Assembly (NCBI RefSeq): GCF_015354345.1
Contig: NZ_JADKYS010000004.1
Span: 1-64,000, forward strand
Source of the DNA: Methylophilus sp. 14
Lineage (GTDB): Bacteria; Pseudomonadota; Gammaproteobacteria; Burkholderiales; Methylophilaceae
DNA: 64,000 nucleotides
Direction: 5' to 3'
The notes beneath the pieces are model-generated. The model saw only the letters and a list, made by a program, of their open reading frames with translations, was not told the origin of the DNA and did not search any database. The translations under genes and the position numbers were made by a program. How positions within the stretch are numbered: position 1 is the first letter of the stretch; every line of letters starts with the position of its first letter. Below, one piece after another: positions 1 to 8,983 of this stretch.

Positions 1-190
1 GTGACCGCTTGTTTTGGTGAGCAACGCAGGAATCAAGCGGAAGCTAGGGTGCATTTCTTTTGGTTACTTATTCTTTGGGCAAGCAAAGAAAAGTAACTCG
101 CTGAAAAAGCGAAAAGCAACCTAACAAACATCCTCAACCGCGTGGGCATTGATGCCCACCCTACGACTACCAATTAAAGAACAACCTTTT
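1..190. repeat. Palindromic intergenic repeat region
   Basis: This stretch holds no gene I can support. It contains two compact palindromes. An imperfect hairpin at 63-97 is built from GTTACTTATTCTTTG and CAAAGAAAAGTAAC around a short loop. A perfect 8-bp stem at 142-159 reads GTGGGCAT-TG-ATGCCCAC. Both resemble dispersed REP-like intergenic repeats that are common in beta- and gammaproteobacteria, which is recollection rather than a search result. The element lies beyond the 3' end of hemW, where it could also act as a transcript end. Confidence 0.45.
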
Positions 191-237
191 ATTACAATCA
201 CACCACGCCAGAATGACAACAAAAGAAGAGCTCATCC

Positions 238-1449
238 CTATTCCGGCAAAAACATCCCCAATAACTCATTCAAAAACCGCTGCCCCTGCAACGTCGGCGT
301 AATCACGCCACCCTGCTGCTGCAACAATCCCTTTTGTTGCGCTTCCAGCAACTGAGCCTGAATCGCGCGTAATGGCAAACCCGTACGTTGCTGAAACAAC
401 CCAGCCTCTACGCCATCCACCAACCGCAACGCATTCATCATAAACTCAAACGCCAAATCCTCACGGCCAATCTGCCACTCATTATCCACCGCCTGCCCCT
501 GCGGCACCGCCTCCAGATAACGTTTAGGATGCTTATGCCGACTCTGGCGAATAATTTTGTCGTGAAAACTCAGTTTGGAGTGCGCACCAGCGCCTATGCC
601 CAGATAATCCCCAAACGTCCAGTAATTCAGGTTGTGTTGGCATTGCTGACCAGGCTGGGCAAAGGCTGAGGTTTCATAGTGCTGATAGCCATGACTTGCG
701 AGGATTTTCTCAATTTCTTCCTGCATGGTGGCGCTGGTATCGTCATCCGGTAAACTCGGTGGCGTGCGGTGAAATGGCGTATTAGGTTCCAGCGTCAGGT
801 GGTAAAACGACAAGTGCGCCGGTTTGATCTGGCAGGCGGTTTCGGCATCTTTCAATGCATCTTCCAGGCTTTGTTCCGGCAAGGCATACATCACATCCAG
901 ATTCACCCGATCAAAGGTATTCAATGCCAATTCAGCTGCAGCCAATGCCTGTTCACGGTCATGAATACGTCCGAGAGATTTCAAATATTGCGGCTGGAAA
1001 CTCTGGATGCCAAGCGACACGCGGTTCACACCCGCCTGGCGATAACCCTTAAAGTTAGCGATATCGACCGTGCCCGGATTCGCTTCCAGCGTTACTTCTG
1101 CACCATACTCCAGCGGCGTCAGCATGCGCACATGACTCAAAATCTTATCAATCGCTTCCGCTGAGAAAATGCTGGGCGTACCGCCACCAAAGAAAATACT
1201 ACGTATCTTGCGCCCCCACACCAACGGCGTGGCTTGTTCGAGGTCGGCAATGAGCGCATCTACATAAGCTGCTTCCGGGATTTCTTGTCTTGCTTCATGC
1301 GAGTTAAAGTCGCAATACGGGCATTTGCGCACGCACCAGGGGATATGAATATACAGCGAAAGCGGCGGCGGATTGGTGAGGCCACTCAAGGTAATGTCGC
1401 CTTGCAAAGGCGCATATTTGAGACTGTTGGCTGGGTAGATTGGAATCAT
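238..1449 (-). CDS. hemW: Radical SAM protein HemW (HemN-like)
   Basis: This 403-residue protein belongs to the HemN/HemW radical SAM family. The CxxxCxxC iron-sulfur motif is present as CVRKCPYC about 38 residues in, preceded by the typical YIHIPWC entry, and GGGTPS follows. Family knowledge: HemW binds haem and is thought to be a haem chaperone; it is often misnamed coproporphyrinogen III oxidase. The length fits HemW (about 380-400 residues) better than true HemN (about 450). HemW commonly follows rdgB; here recQ and a small gene pair lie between them. No strong ribosome binding site precedes the ATG, so the start is the less certain end. Confidence 0.9.
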   Translation of the reverse strand: MIPIYPANSLKYAPLQGDITLSGLTNPPPLSLYIHIPWCVRKCPYCDFNSHEARQEIPEAAYVDALIADLEQATPLVWGRKIRSIFFGGGTPSIFSAEAIDKILSHVRMLTPLEYGAEVTLEANPGTVDIANFKGYRQAGVNRVSLGIQSFQPQYLKSLGRIHDREQALAAAELALNTFDRVNLDVMYALPEQSLEDALKDAETACQIKPAHLSFYHLTLEPNTPFHRTPPSLPDDDTSATMQEEIEKILASHGYQHYETSAFAQPGQQCQHNLNYWTFGDYLGIGAGAHSKLSFHDKIIRQSRHKHPKRYLEAVPQGQAVDNEWQIGREDLAFEFMMNALRLVDGVEAGLFQQRTGLPLRAIQAQLLEAQQKGLLQQQGGVITPTLQGQRFLNELLGMFLPE

Positions 1450-1610
1450 GGACGTTATTTTAGCGTGGAATGACTCCGGCTTTGATTTTCATCGTTACTA
1501 TCGCCTCTGGATCGTAAGTTAGCCATGTTGCAATCCCCCATATGGATGAAAGCAAGATTATTGCTGATGTTTTAAGAAATCCCCAGTACCATATTAACTT
1601 ATGTTAACAA

Positions 1611-1633
1611 TATAATAGTTGTCGATTGACAAC
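1611..1633 (+). promoter_or_regulatory. -10 box and operator-like inverted repeat
   Basis: A perfect TATAAT lies at 1611-1616. Immediately after it is a perfect inverted repeat GTTGTC-GATT-GACAAC at 1618-1633, just upstream of the HicA-like gene. A repressor bound here would cover the transcription start. No good -35 box is visible 17 bp upstream. The layout suggests autoregulation, most simply by the HTH protein of the same pair; this is inference. Confidence 0.5.
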
Positions 1634-1652
1634 AAATACCGACGGGGATAAT

Positions 1653-1931
1653 ATGGCGATTAAGCATCCCAATAAAGAGATTAACGCGGCCATTGAATAT
1701 GCCTTATCTGAGCAATGGAAAATCAAAGTGGGTGGTGGGCATTGTTGGGGAAAGATGTACTGCCCATTTAATGATGAAGAGTGTCGCTGTGGTGAGTTTT
1801 GTGTGACCAGTATTTGGAGCACACCCAGAAGCCCTGAAAATCATGCGAGAGCGTTACGTCGCGTTGTAGATAAATGCGTGGGAAAAATGGACGAGGACGT
1901 TACAAACACCATGCCCAAAGTTAAAAAATAG
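1653..1931 (+). CDS. HicA-like small Cys-rich protein (putative toxin)
   Basis: This 92-residue protein has a short stretch, KVGGGHCWGKMYCP (about residues 25-38), that resembles the Gly-His core of the HicA dsRNA-binding-like fold, in which the His is needed for RNA cleavage. A cysteine cluster follows (C37, C44, C46, C50), which could bind metal, and then a basic C-terminal helix. I chose the ATG at 1653 because GGGG lies 6-9 bases upstream; a TTG at 1626 is in frame but sits inside the inverted repeat. An HTH gene follows after 4 bases, as in toxin-antitoxin pairs. The toxin role is inference from similarity and context. Confidence 0.6.
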   Translation: MAIKHPNKEINAAIEYALSEQWKIKVGGGHCWGKMYCPFNDEECRCGEFCVTSIWSTPRSPENHARALRRVVDKCVGKMDEDVTNTMPKVKK

Positions 1932-1935
1932 GTGA

Positions 1936-2463
1936 ATGATGAAGGAATACGAGTTTATTTTGAAATATGCCCTAACCGATCAGAACGCAGACTCTTCCCA
2001 ATATTTGGATGCGTTATTTGAAGCGGGCTGCGATGATGCAATGATAGGGACAGGTAAAACAGGATTCATTGCGCTTGAGTTTGTGCGAGAGGCGGCCAGT
2101 GCTGATGAGGCTGTGTTAAGTGCGATTGCAGATGTGAAAAAGGCGATTCCTGATGCTGAACTGATTGAGGTTTCGCCTGACTTGGTAACCCCGACTGAAA
2201 TCGCCAGTGTGCTTGGTTGCTCTCGCCAGAATATTCAAAAAATTATCGCTAACCCCAAAAAACGTTTTCCTAATCCAATTCATCAAAGTTCTGCTGGTGG
2301 CATCTGGCATTTAGAACCGGTACTGCGCTGGTTTATGGAGGATGGCGTCTCTATTAATCAGAACTTGCTGGAGATTGCAGAAATCTCAATGACAGCCAAT
2401 TTGATTCATCAAAGTCAAAAGGTGAATCCACGAATTCAGTCGAAATTTCGGGATATTATTTAA
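1936..2463 (+). CDS. Helix-turn-helix protein (putative antitoxin/autorepressor)
   Basis: This 175-residue protein has an alpha/beta N-terminal part (about residues 1-80) resembling the HicB-like partner fold. A helix-turn-helix of the excisionase/MerR-like kind follows at about 84-110 (LVTPTEIASVLGCSRQNIQK), with a winged segment ending in WHLEPVLRW. It starts 4 bases after the HicA-like gene, so the two are co-transcribed. The inverted repeat at 1618-1633 is a likely binding site. Two adjacent ATG codons (1936, 1939) are possible starts. It converges on recQ with only 16 bases between the stops. Antitoxin function is inferred, not shown. Confidence 0.6.
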   Translation: MMKEYEFILKYALTDQNADSSQYLDALFEAGCDDAMIGTGKTGFIALEFVREAASADEAVLSAIADVKKAIPDAELIEVSPDLVTPTEIASVLGCSRQNIQKIIANPKKRFPNPIHQSSAGGIWHLEPVLRWFMEDGVSINQNLLEIAEISMTANLIHQSQKVNPRIQSKFRDII

Positions 2464-2479
2464 CGGCAAATCATAGGTT

Positions 2480-4306
2480 TTAAGCCATTTCTTCGAGCAC
2501 TTGCAAAAATGCATCCCCATATTTCTGCAATTTTACCTGTCCAATCCCGCTAATCTGGCCCATTTCATCTAACGTCTGCGGTTTGCGATTGTGGATTTCC
2601 AGCAAGGTACTGTCGTGAAAAATCACGTATGGCGGTACGCCCTGCTCTCTTGCTAGTTCCAAGCGTTTGGCTTTGAGTGCTTGCCAGAGCGGGTCATCAT
2701 TGGCCCCTTCAAACGCTTCTTTGGCGCGGGCGCTACGTTCGGCTTTGCTCATGCGTTTTTCGGGTTCGGCATCGCGGCGTAGCCAGACTTCCTGCTCGCC
2801 CTTGAGCACGGGCCGTGCGGCTTCAGTCAGTTTTAAACCGCCATAGGCGGACATGTCGGCTTCTAGCATGCCTGCGGCAATGAGCTGGCGGTAGACGCCG
2901 CTCCACTGGTTTTGATTGAGGATTTTGCCGATGCCAAAGGTACTGACTTTGTCGTGATTAAAGCGCTCAACTTGCGGGGTGGATTTACCCATGAGCACGT
3001 CGATTAAATGACCGACGCCGAATCTTTGGCCGGTGCGAAATACGCACGACAGTGCCATTTGCGCGACTTGAGTGGCTTGCCAGGTTTCTACCGGGTGCAG
3101 GCAGTTATCGCATTGCTCACAGGCGCCGGGATGGCTTTCGCCGAAATAGCGTAAGATGGTTTGGTGGCGGCAAGCGGTAGATTCGCAATAACCGAGCAAG
3201 GCATCCAGTTTTAAACGTTCCAGGCGCTTGCGTTCTTCTGAGGCTTCGCCGCTGTCTAGCATTTGCCGCATGGAGACCACATCGCCCATGCCGTAGACCA
3301 TCCAGGCATTGGCTTGCAGGCCATCACGCCCTGCTCTGCCGGTTTCCTGGTAATAGCCTTCCATACTTTTTGGCAGGTCGAGATGCGCGACAAAGCGCAC
3401 GTTGGGTTTGTCTATGCCCATGCCGAAAGCGATGGTCGCCACCATGATAATGCCTTCTTCACGTAGAAAGCGGCGCTGGTGGTGCTCTCGCAATTGCGCA
3501 GGTAACCCGGCGTGATAAGGCAAAGCCGACCAGCCTTTTTCGACCAGCCAGGCGGCGGTTTCTTCGACCTTTTTGCGCGACAGGCAGTAAATAATACCGG
3601 CATCGTTTGAATGCTCGCGCTCTAAAAAGCTTGCCAATTGCTGGCGCGCATTATTTTTGATGCCGACGTGGTAGCGGATATTCGGCCGGTCAAAACTGGA
3701 GACAAACTGGGCGGCGTTTTCTAAATTAAGCTGACTAATTATCTCGGCACGCGTAGGTGCATCAGCCGTGGCAGTCAGCGCGATACGAGGCACATCGGGG
3801 AAGCGGTTATGCAGCACGGTGAGCTGGCGATATTCTGGCCTAAAATCGTGCCCCCATTGCGACACGCAATGCGCTTCGTCGATAGCAAACAGCGCCAGGC
3901 CAACATGCTGTTGCACTTCATCAAGCAGGCTTAAAAAGCTACCGACCATGAGCCTTTCAGGCGCAACGTAAAGCAGCTTGATTTCACCAGCAATCACCTG
4001 ACGTGTGATGCGGCTGTTGTCTTCTGCACTTAAACTGGAATTTAAAAAAGCAGCATTGACGCCCAATTGTTGCAAGGCTTCAACCTGGTCTTGCATCAGC
4101 GCGATTAACGGCGAGACGACAATCGCCAAGCCTTCGCGTGCAAGAGCAGGAATCTGGTAGCACAGCGATTTGCCGCCGCCGGTGGGCATGAGCACCAGCG
4201 CATCTTGCCCGCTGATCACATGCTCAACGATGGCTTGTTGCTGGTGGCGGAACTGGTTGTAACCGAAGACGGTTTGGAGAATGGATTGCGGCGAAAGGCT
4301 TGCCAT
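2480..4306 (-). CDS. recQ: ATP-dependent DNA helicase RecQ
   Basis: This 608-residue protein is a RecQ-type 3'-5' DNA helicase acting in recombination and stalled-fork repair. Visible features in order are Walker A MPTGGGKS near residue 45, the DEAH box in [19 protein letters not shown], helicase motif [12 protein letters not shown], the zinc-binding cysteines of CRHQT...CEQCDNC, a winged helix, and a C-terminal HRDC domain. The length is nearly that of E. coli RecQ (609). I placed the start at ATG 4306 rather than the TTG at 4324, because MASLS gives the usual short N terminus. It is the last gene of the rph-rdgB run. Confidence 0.95.
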   Translation of the reverse strand: MASLSPQSILQTVFGYNQFRHQQQAIVEHVISGQDALVLMPTGGGKSLCYQIPALAREGLAIVVSPLIALMQDQVEALQQLGVNAAFLNSSLSAEDNSRITRQVIAGEIKLLYVAPERLMVGSFLSLLDEVQQHVGLALFAIDEAHCVSQWGHDFRPEYRQLTVLHNRFPDVPRIALTATADAPTRAEIISQLNLENAAQFVSSFDRPNIRYHVGIKNNARQQLASFLEREHSNDAGIIYCLSRKKVEETAAWLVEKGWSALPYHAGLPAQLREHHQRRFLREEGIIMVATIAFGMGIDKPNVRFVAHLDLPKSMEGYYQETGRAGRDGLQANAWMVYGMGDVVSMRQMLDSGEASEERKRLERLKLDALLGYCESTACRHQTILRYFGESHPGACEQCDNCLHPVETWQATQVAQMALSCVFRTGQRFGVGHLIDVLMGKSTPQVERFNHDKVSTFGIGKILNQNQWSGVYRQLIAAGMLEADMSAYGGLKLTEAARPVLKGEQEVWLRRDAEPEKRMSKAERSARAKEAFEGANDDPLWQALKAKRLELAREQGVPPYVIFHDSTLLEIHNRKPQTLDEMGQISGIGQVKLQKYGDAFLQVLEEMA

Positions 4307-4326
4307 GCTTGAATAGCCCGGCAAAT

Positions 4327-4542
4327 TTAAATTTTGTTGTAGGGATTAACCAGTGTATCGACGAGCGCATGCAGCGCAGCACGCATCTGTTCTTCGCTGA
4401 CTTCCATCAGCAAGCCGTCTTCCATGGCATCCTGCGCAATTTGTTTGAGTTCATCAAAATTTTCGGCCATGACTTTGACCTTTTCGGTGCAGGACACCAC
4501 CGAACCGTCATCGCGTACCCATTTTGGCCATTCGTTTTTCAT
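4327..4542 (-). CDS. Small conserved-type hypothetical protein
   Basis: This 71-residue acidic protein has no motif I recognise. It starts MKNEWPKW and has a helical middle with [14 protein letters not shown]. Its ATG overlaps the rdgB stop as ATGA (4539-4542), which indicates translational coupling to rdgB, and recQ follows within about 20 bases. The tight fit between two housekeeping genes argues that it is a real gene. No signal peptide or membrane segment is visible. Function unknown. Confidence 0.65.
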   Translation of the reverse strand: MKNEWPKWVRDDGSVVSCTEKVKVMAENFDELKQIAQDAMEDGLLMEVSEEQMRAALHALVDTLVNPYNKI

Positions 4543-5162
4543 ACACTTACTCTTTCCAAGGCTTGCAGCAATTTTACCAAAGCCTGACCGCGATGGCTCA
4601 TGCGGCTTTTCACTTCCAGCGGTAATTCGGCAACCGTTTTACGGCTTTCAAGGTCCATAAATAGCGGGTCATAGCCAAAGCCTTCACTGCCGCGAAACTC
4701 GCGCAGAATTTCCCCCAGCCAAAGGCCATCGACAATAATAGGCTGCGGGTCTTGCGGAGAACGCACCAGGACTAACACGCTGTAAAAATAGGCCCGGCGA
4801 TCACTCTCACGCGCCATCACTGTGAGTAACTTATCGTTGTTTCGTTCATCTTGCGTGAGCAGGCTATTGGCCGGTTGCGGGCCAGCATAGCGCGCCGAAA
4901 TCACCCCTGGTGCGCCTTGCAAAGCATTCACACACAAGCCGGAGTCATCTGCCAGCGCAGGCAAGCCGGTGTGCTGGCTGGCATGGCGTGCCTTGGCCAA
5001 GGCATTTTCAATAAAGGTGCCGTAGGGCTCTGGGCATTCCGGCACATTGAATTCAGATTGCGACACGATCTCGATATTCAGCGGCGCCAGCACATGCGCG
5101 ATTTCGCGGATTTTGCCTTTATTGCCTGAGGCGATGACCAGCTTGTTGAATGGCAAAGCCAT
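4539..5162 (-). CDS. rdgB: Non-canonical purine NTP pyrophosphatase RdgB
   Basis: This 207-residue protein hydrolyses dITP, ITP and XTP to monophosphates, keeping deaminated purines out of DNA and RNA. The N-terminal substrate loop ASGNKGKIREI, the segment FIENALAKARHAS, and the catalytic ADDSGLCVNAL (with the DDSG general base) are all present. The C-terminal MSHRGQAL motif is also seen. Length is normal. It sits 2 bases downstream of rph, as in many proteobacteria, and overlaps the following small gene by 4 bases. Confidence 0.95.
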   Translation of the reverse strand: MALPFNKLVIASGNKGKIREIAHVLAPLNIEIVSQSEFNVPECPEPYGTFIENALAKARHASQHTGLPALADDSGLCVNALQGAPGVISARYAGPQPANSLLTQDERNNDKLLTVMARESDRRAYFYSVLVLVRSPQDPQPIIVDGLWLGEILREFRGSEGFGYDPLFMDLESRKTVAELPLEVKSRMSHRGQALVKLLQALERVSV

Positions 5163-5164
5163 AC

Positions 5165-5887
5165 TTATCCTTGTGCCAGTGCCTGTTGCTGCAATTTGGA
5201 TAATTCCACAATGCCTTTAGCCGCCAGGTCCAGCATCTGGTTCATGGTGTCGCGACTAAATGGCTCGCCTTCGGCTGTGCCCTGAATCTCGACAAAACCG
5301 CCGTTACCGGTCATGACCACGTTCATGTCGGTATCGCAGTCAGAATCTTCGATGTAATCCAAATCCAAGACCGGTGTGCCTTGATAAACGCCCACAGAAA
5401 TCGCGCCCACAGAGTCCTTGATCGGGGTTTCTGTCAGCAGGCCTTTTTGCAGCAAGGTAGACACGGCATCCACCATAGCCACATAAGCGCCAGTGATGCT
5501 GGCAGTGCGGGTGCCACCATCGGCCTGAATCACGTCACAGTCAAAATGGATGGTGCGTTCACCCAGCTTTTGCAGGTCAATCACAGCGCGCAGGCTGCGG
5601 CCGATCAAGCGCTGGATTTCTTGTGTACGGCCGCTTTGCTTGCCACGCGCCGCTTCACGGTCCATGCGGGAGCCGGTGGAGCGCGGCAACATGCCGTACT
5701 CAGCCGTCACCCAACCCTGGCCTTTGCCTTTTAAAAAGCCAGGCACTTTTTCTTCTACGCTGGCAGTGCAAATCACGTGTGTATCACCAAACTTCACCAG
5801 CACAGAGCCTTCGGCGTGCTTGGTGTAATGGCGGATAATTTCGATGGCGCGCAATTGGTCATTGGCACGCTGGCTGGGTCTGATCAT
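5165..5887 (-). CDS. rph: Ribonuclease PH
   Basis: This 240-residue phosphorolytic exoribonuclease trims the 3' end of tRNA precursors. It starts [10 protein letters not shown] and carries the family signatures [31 protein letters not shown] and the phosphate-site region [19 protein letters not shown]. The intact C terminus contrasts with the frameshifted rph of E. coli K-12. It lies between the PP2C gene and rdgB on the same strand with short gaps, consistent with one operon. Confidence 0.96.
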   Translation of the reverse strand: MIRPSQRANDQLRAIEIIRHYTKHAEGSVLVKFGDTHVICTASVEEKVPGFLKGKGQGWVTAEYGMLPRSTGSRMDREAARGKQSGRTQEIQRLIGRSLRAVIDLQKLGERTIHFDCDVIQADGGTRTASITGAYVAMVDAVSTLLQKGLLTETPIKDSVGAISVGVYQGTPVLDLDYIEDSDCDTDMNVVMTGNGGFVEIQGTAEGEPFSRDTMNQMLDLAAKGIVELSKLQQQALAQG

Positions 5888-5903
5888 GGTTTACAACTTT
5901 CTG

Positions 5904-6821
5904 CTATTTAATATGTTGCCGGGTCCTGCCCAGCGCTTCCTGTATTTCGGCAATCGCTTTTTCAATTTCGGCGTCAGTCAGGTCCAGCGCATATTGGCTG
6001 GGCGTTTCGGCGGCTTCGTTCATCATGGTGGTGGTGACGTCTACCGGCAAATCCAGCGTTGAGATCGTCAACGGGCTGATCACACGCTGCCCCCACTGCA
6101 AGGCAATGGCACTCATATTATCGCCGACGGTAATGCTGGCGGCATCGGCATCATCTAATAATCTGCTCACACCGTCGTTAATATCGGCTGCCAGCATATG
6201 CTGCGCCATACTCATGTCAGGCACCGCATTCCACACGCCATCCGAGCACAGCAAAATGACATCCCCTTCGCGCAGGGGGATAGGCACTGCCAAATCAACC
6301 TTGGGCGCACGCTCACCTCCCACGCAATTATAAATTTTATTGCGGTGCGGGTGATGATCTACCTCGTCAGCCGTAATTTTGCCTTCACGCAATAACGACT
6401 GCACCACCGAGTGATCTTCGGTCTGAAACTCTACCAGGCCGTTGCGGTAGAGATACGCGCGTGAATCGCCCACATGCGCACAAAACAGTTTGTTGTGTTG
6501 AATCAGCGCCACCACAATCGTCGTGCGCGGAGACTCCATCAGGCGCTTTTGCAAACGCACATTTTCAATCACCTCATGCGCCCGGGCAATTTGCTCGCGC
6601 AAAAACTGCGCAGGTTGGGTAATCATGGGCTGCGACTCACGCTGAAAGGCTTCTATCATGGTTTTCACCGCCACCTCGGCAGCCACATCGCCATGCTGAT
6701 GGCCGCCCATGCCGTCTGCCAGCACCAAAAAAATGGCGTTTCTATGGTATGAATACGCCAGCCTGTCCTGATTGTATGGCCGCGGCCCCTGGCGGCTGCC
6801 TTGTGCAATGGTGAACTTCAT
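5904..6821 (-). CDS. PP2C-family serine/threonine protein phosphatase
   Basis: This 305-residue soluble protein is a PPM/PP2C metal-dependent phosphatase. It shows the metal-binding ADGMGGH motif (Asp36), HVGDSRAYLYR, TEDHS, LLCSDGVWN and the late GDNMSAIAL, so the catalytic aspartates look complete. A C-terminal tail of about 60 residues follows the domain. Its start overlaps the kinase stop by 4 bases (6818-6821), so the pair is translationally coupled and probably acts on the same targets. The targets are not evident from the sequence. Confidence 0.92.
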   Translation of the reverse strand: MKFTIAQGSRQGPRPYNQDRLAYSYHRNAIFLVLADGMGGHQHGDVAAEVAVKTMIEAFQRESQPMITQPAQFLREQIARAHEVIENVRLQKRLMESPRTTIVVALIQHNKLFCAHVGDSRAYLYRNGLVEFQTEDHSVVQSLLREGKITADEVDHHPHRNKIYNCVGGERAPKVDLAVPIPLREGDVILLCSDGVWNAVPDMSMAQHMLAADINDGVSRLLDDADAASITVGDNMSAIALQWGQRVISPLTISTLDLPVDVTTTMMNEAAETPSQYALDLTDAEIEKAIAEIQEALGRTRQHIK

Positions 6822-7753
6822 AACGGTTTGTTCAGCACCTTGATGATTTTATCCACCAGCGAACCGCGCGGGTCTTCTACCACGCGGATGCCGATCATTT
6901 TTTTCTGTAATGAGAACACGCTTTGCGGCCGAGACAAATAATCCAGCTGCATGCATTCATCAATAATCGCCAGCAATTTCTCAGAGTATATCTGTTTACC
7001 GAGCTCAATCGCAGGCACCAGCGTATCATTTTTCAGGCGCAAATTGGCTGAGACGGGCGATGCGCGTTGCAAACAGGCATACATGCTGGCGCCTATGCTG
7101 TAAATATCACTCCATGGGCCCAGGTGTTTGCGGTCTATGTATTGCTCGGGCGGCGCAAACCCCGGCGTGTACGTCGGTGCCAATGTCACCTCAGACAAGG
7201 CCTGGCGCGCCGATCCGAAGTCCAGCAGCATGGGCGAACCATCGAGGCGGATATAAATATTGGCCGGTTTGATATCCAGGTGCAGCAGTTTGCGCGTATG
7301 CACCTCGCGCAAGCCATTGAGCAACTCGACAAACATGCGGATCAGGAAACTCTCAGGCACCGGCTGTGACAAGGCCATGATGTAATCTTGCAGCGACTTG
7401 CCGCGCTCATACTTCATCACCATGTAAACGGTATTGTTGGCGCGGAAGAAGTTTTTCACGCGCACAATGTTTTTGTGCTCAATATTGGCCAGCGCCAGGC
7501 CTTCTTCAAAAAAGCACTTCATGCCATGTTTGTAGGCGGCTTCATTTTTGCCGTTGGAACGAATATGCGTATGTTCATCACGTTCAGCCAGCGTCACCGG
7601 CATATATTCTTTAATGGCAACGGTGTTTTTTTGCGGATCTTGCGCCAGATAGACGAAACTAAACCCGCCCAGACTCAGCACCCGTGTAATGGTGTAGTCA
7701 TGTAGCGCAGTGCCTACCGGCAAGGCAAAATCGAATTTATTAGAAAGCTTCAC
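6818..7753 (-). CDS. Hanks-type serine/threonine protein kinase
   Basis: This 311-residue eukaryotic-like kinase has no visible membrane segment. Seen in order are a Gly-rich loop (SLGGFSFVY, about 27-35), the ATP-binding Lys48 in VAIKEY, the catalytic loop HLDIKPAN with Asp160 and Asn165, the DFG at about 178-180, and the activation-segment end TPGFAPPEQ. The catalytic loop reads HLD rather than HRD, marking a non-RD kinase, which usually does not need activation-loop phosphorylation (family knowledge). It is the first gene of the kinase-phosphatase-rph-rdgB run. Confidence 0.92.
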   Translation of the reverse strand: MKLSNKFDFALPVGTALHDYTITRVLSLGGFSFVYLAQDPQKNTVAIKEYMPVTLAERDEHTHIRSNGKNEAAYKHGMKCFFEEGLALANIEHKNIVRVKNFFRANNTVYMVMKYERGKSLQDYIMALSQPVPESFLIRMFVELLNGLREVHTRKLLHLDIKPANIYIRLDGSPMLLDFGSARQALSEVTLAPTYTPGFAPPEQYIDRKHLGPWSDIYSIGASMYACLQRASPVSANLRLKNDTLVPAIELGKQIYSEKLLAIIDECMQLDYLSRPQSVFSLQKKMIGIRVVEDPRGSLVDKIIKVLNKPL

Positions 7754-7922
7754 TAACGCTTTAACGTCACAATCATGGCTTTTTTAAGGGAAACCCTGCA
7801 TTCAATCACTTGCCATACCACCACAAGCGCGGGTTTCTTTTATCTGAGTGCTATTTTCGCATATCGATAGCGCATTTGATACAATCGCCCAGTTTGCCCG
7901 GAGACGCAAGGTAGCTACGAAA

Positions 7923-8810
7923 ATGACGACAAAAAAAACCAACAACCAACCTATTTTAAGCATGACCGGCTTTGCTGCAAGTGAAGCCCGTTTTCCTGGC
8001 GGCCTGCTGCTGATCGAACTGCGGGCAGTGAATCATCGCTACCTTGAGCTCAATGTCAAAATTGAAGACAGCCTGCGCCAGTTCGAAGCGCAAATTCGCG
8101 AACAATTACAGACAAGGCTCGGTCGCGGCAAAATCGAATGCCGCATGAGCCTCAAGAGTGACAACGCAGCCACGACACTGGCGCTCAACCCGGCCATGGT
8201 GGCGCAAATTGCACAAACGCTCAGCGAGCTGCAACAACATTTTCCGCAAGCGCAACCGATCAACCTGGTCGACGTGTTCAAACTGCCCGGCGTCTTGCAA
8301 ACCGAAGCAGTGGATGCCGAAGCCATGGCACAAGGTGTACAAACCGGCCTGTCACGCGGCATTGATGAACTGATTGCTGCACGAGCACGTGAAGGCGAAA
8401 AACTCAAACAGGTATTACTCGACCGCCTGCAAGGCGTGCGTGAGCAAATCAGCATTGTGAAACCCCTGCTACCCACGCTGGTGAGCCAATACCAGGAAAA
8501 ACTGACGGCCAAACTGCGCGAAGCCATGCAAGCCGATGACGACCGTGTGCGCCAGGAAATCGTACTCTACGCACAACGTATTGATGTAGACGAAGAGCTG
8601 GCACGCCTGCAATCTCATATCATTGAAATGGACCGCATCCTCAGTGCTGGGGGAGCTATGGGCAAAAAGCTGGACTTTTTAATGCAGGAAATGAACCGTG
8701 AAGCCAATACGCTGGGGTCAAAATCTGTCGCGATTGAAACCACGCAAGTCTCCATGCAGCTCAAAGTGCTGATCGAACAAATGCGCGAGCAGATCCAGAA
8801 CATTGAATAA
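7923..8810 (+). CDS. yicC: YicC/YloC family endoribonuclease
   Basis: This 295-residue protein has the YicC N-terminal signature SMTGFA followed by ELRAVNHRYLEL, and the conserved C-terminal half (GKKLDFLMQEMNREANTLGSKS). YicC-type proteins are reported as endoribonucleases involved in RNA turnover. The chosen ATG at 7923 gives a short leader before the SMTGFA core; an upstream in-frame ATG at 7848 would add 25 atypical residues. In many proteobacteria yicC sits beside gmk or rph; here it is divergent from the kinase-rph run and 4 kb before gmk. Confidence 0.9.
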   Translation: MTTKKTNNQPILSMTGFAASEARFPGGLLLIELRAVNHRYLELNVKIEDSLRQFEAQIREQLQTRLGRGKIECRMSLKSDNAATTLALNPAMVAQIAQTLSELQQHFPQAQPINLVDVFKLPGVLQTEAVDAEAMAQGVQTGLSRGIDELIAARAREGEKLKQVLLDRLQGVREQISIVKPLLPTLVSQYQEKLTAKLREAMQADDDRVRQEIVLYAQRIDVDEELARLQSHIIEMDRILSAGGAMGKKLDFLMQEMNREANTLGSKSVAIETTQVSMQLKVLIEQMREQIQNIE

Positions 8811-8840
8811 ACACCTCTCACTGCACCAAAATCGTGACGC

Positions 8841-8867
8841 CAAAACGCACCGTAATGGTGCGTTTTG
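8841..8867 (+). terminator. Hairpin terminator after yicC
   Basis: A perfect 11-bp stem, CAAAACGCACC paired with GGTGCGTTTTG around a GTAAT loop, ends in T-rich sequence 31 bases after the yicC stop. It separates yicC from the Anbu cluster. Confidence 0.75.
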
Positions 8868-8983
8868 CATTTGTAGCAACAGCTAAAAACCAATAACAAT
8901 ATGATTTAAAACAGTATTCTTTGCTGGCACACGGCTTGCTCTAATTTAATTGAATTTTACAAGTCAGGCAAAGGTCCAGCATC

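Noticed and set aside
1626-1652. TTGACA at 1626 as a -35 box for the HicA-like gene
   Set aside because: The nearest -10-like sequence is only 15 bp away and overlaps the ribosome binding site; TATAAT at 1611 is better placed.
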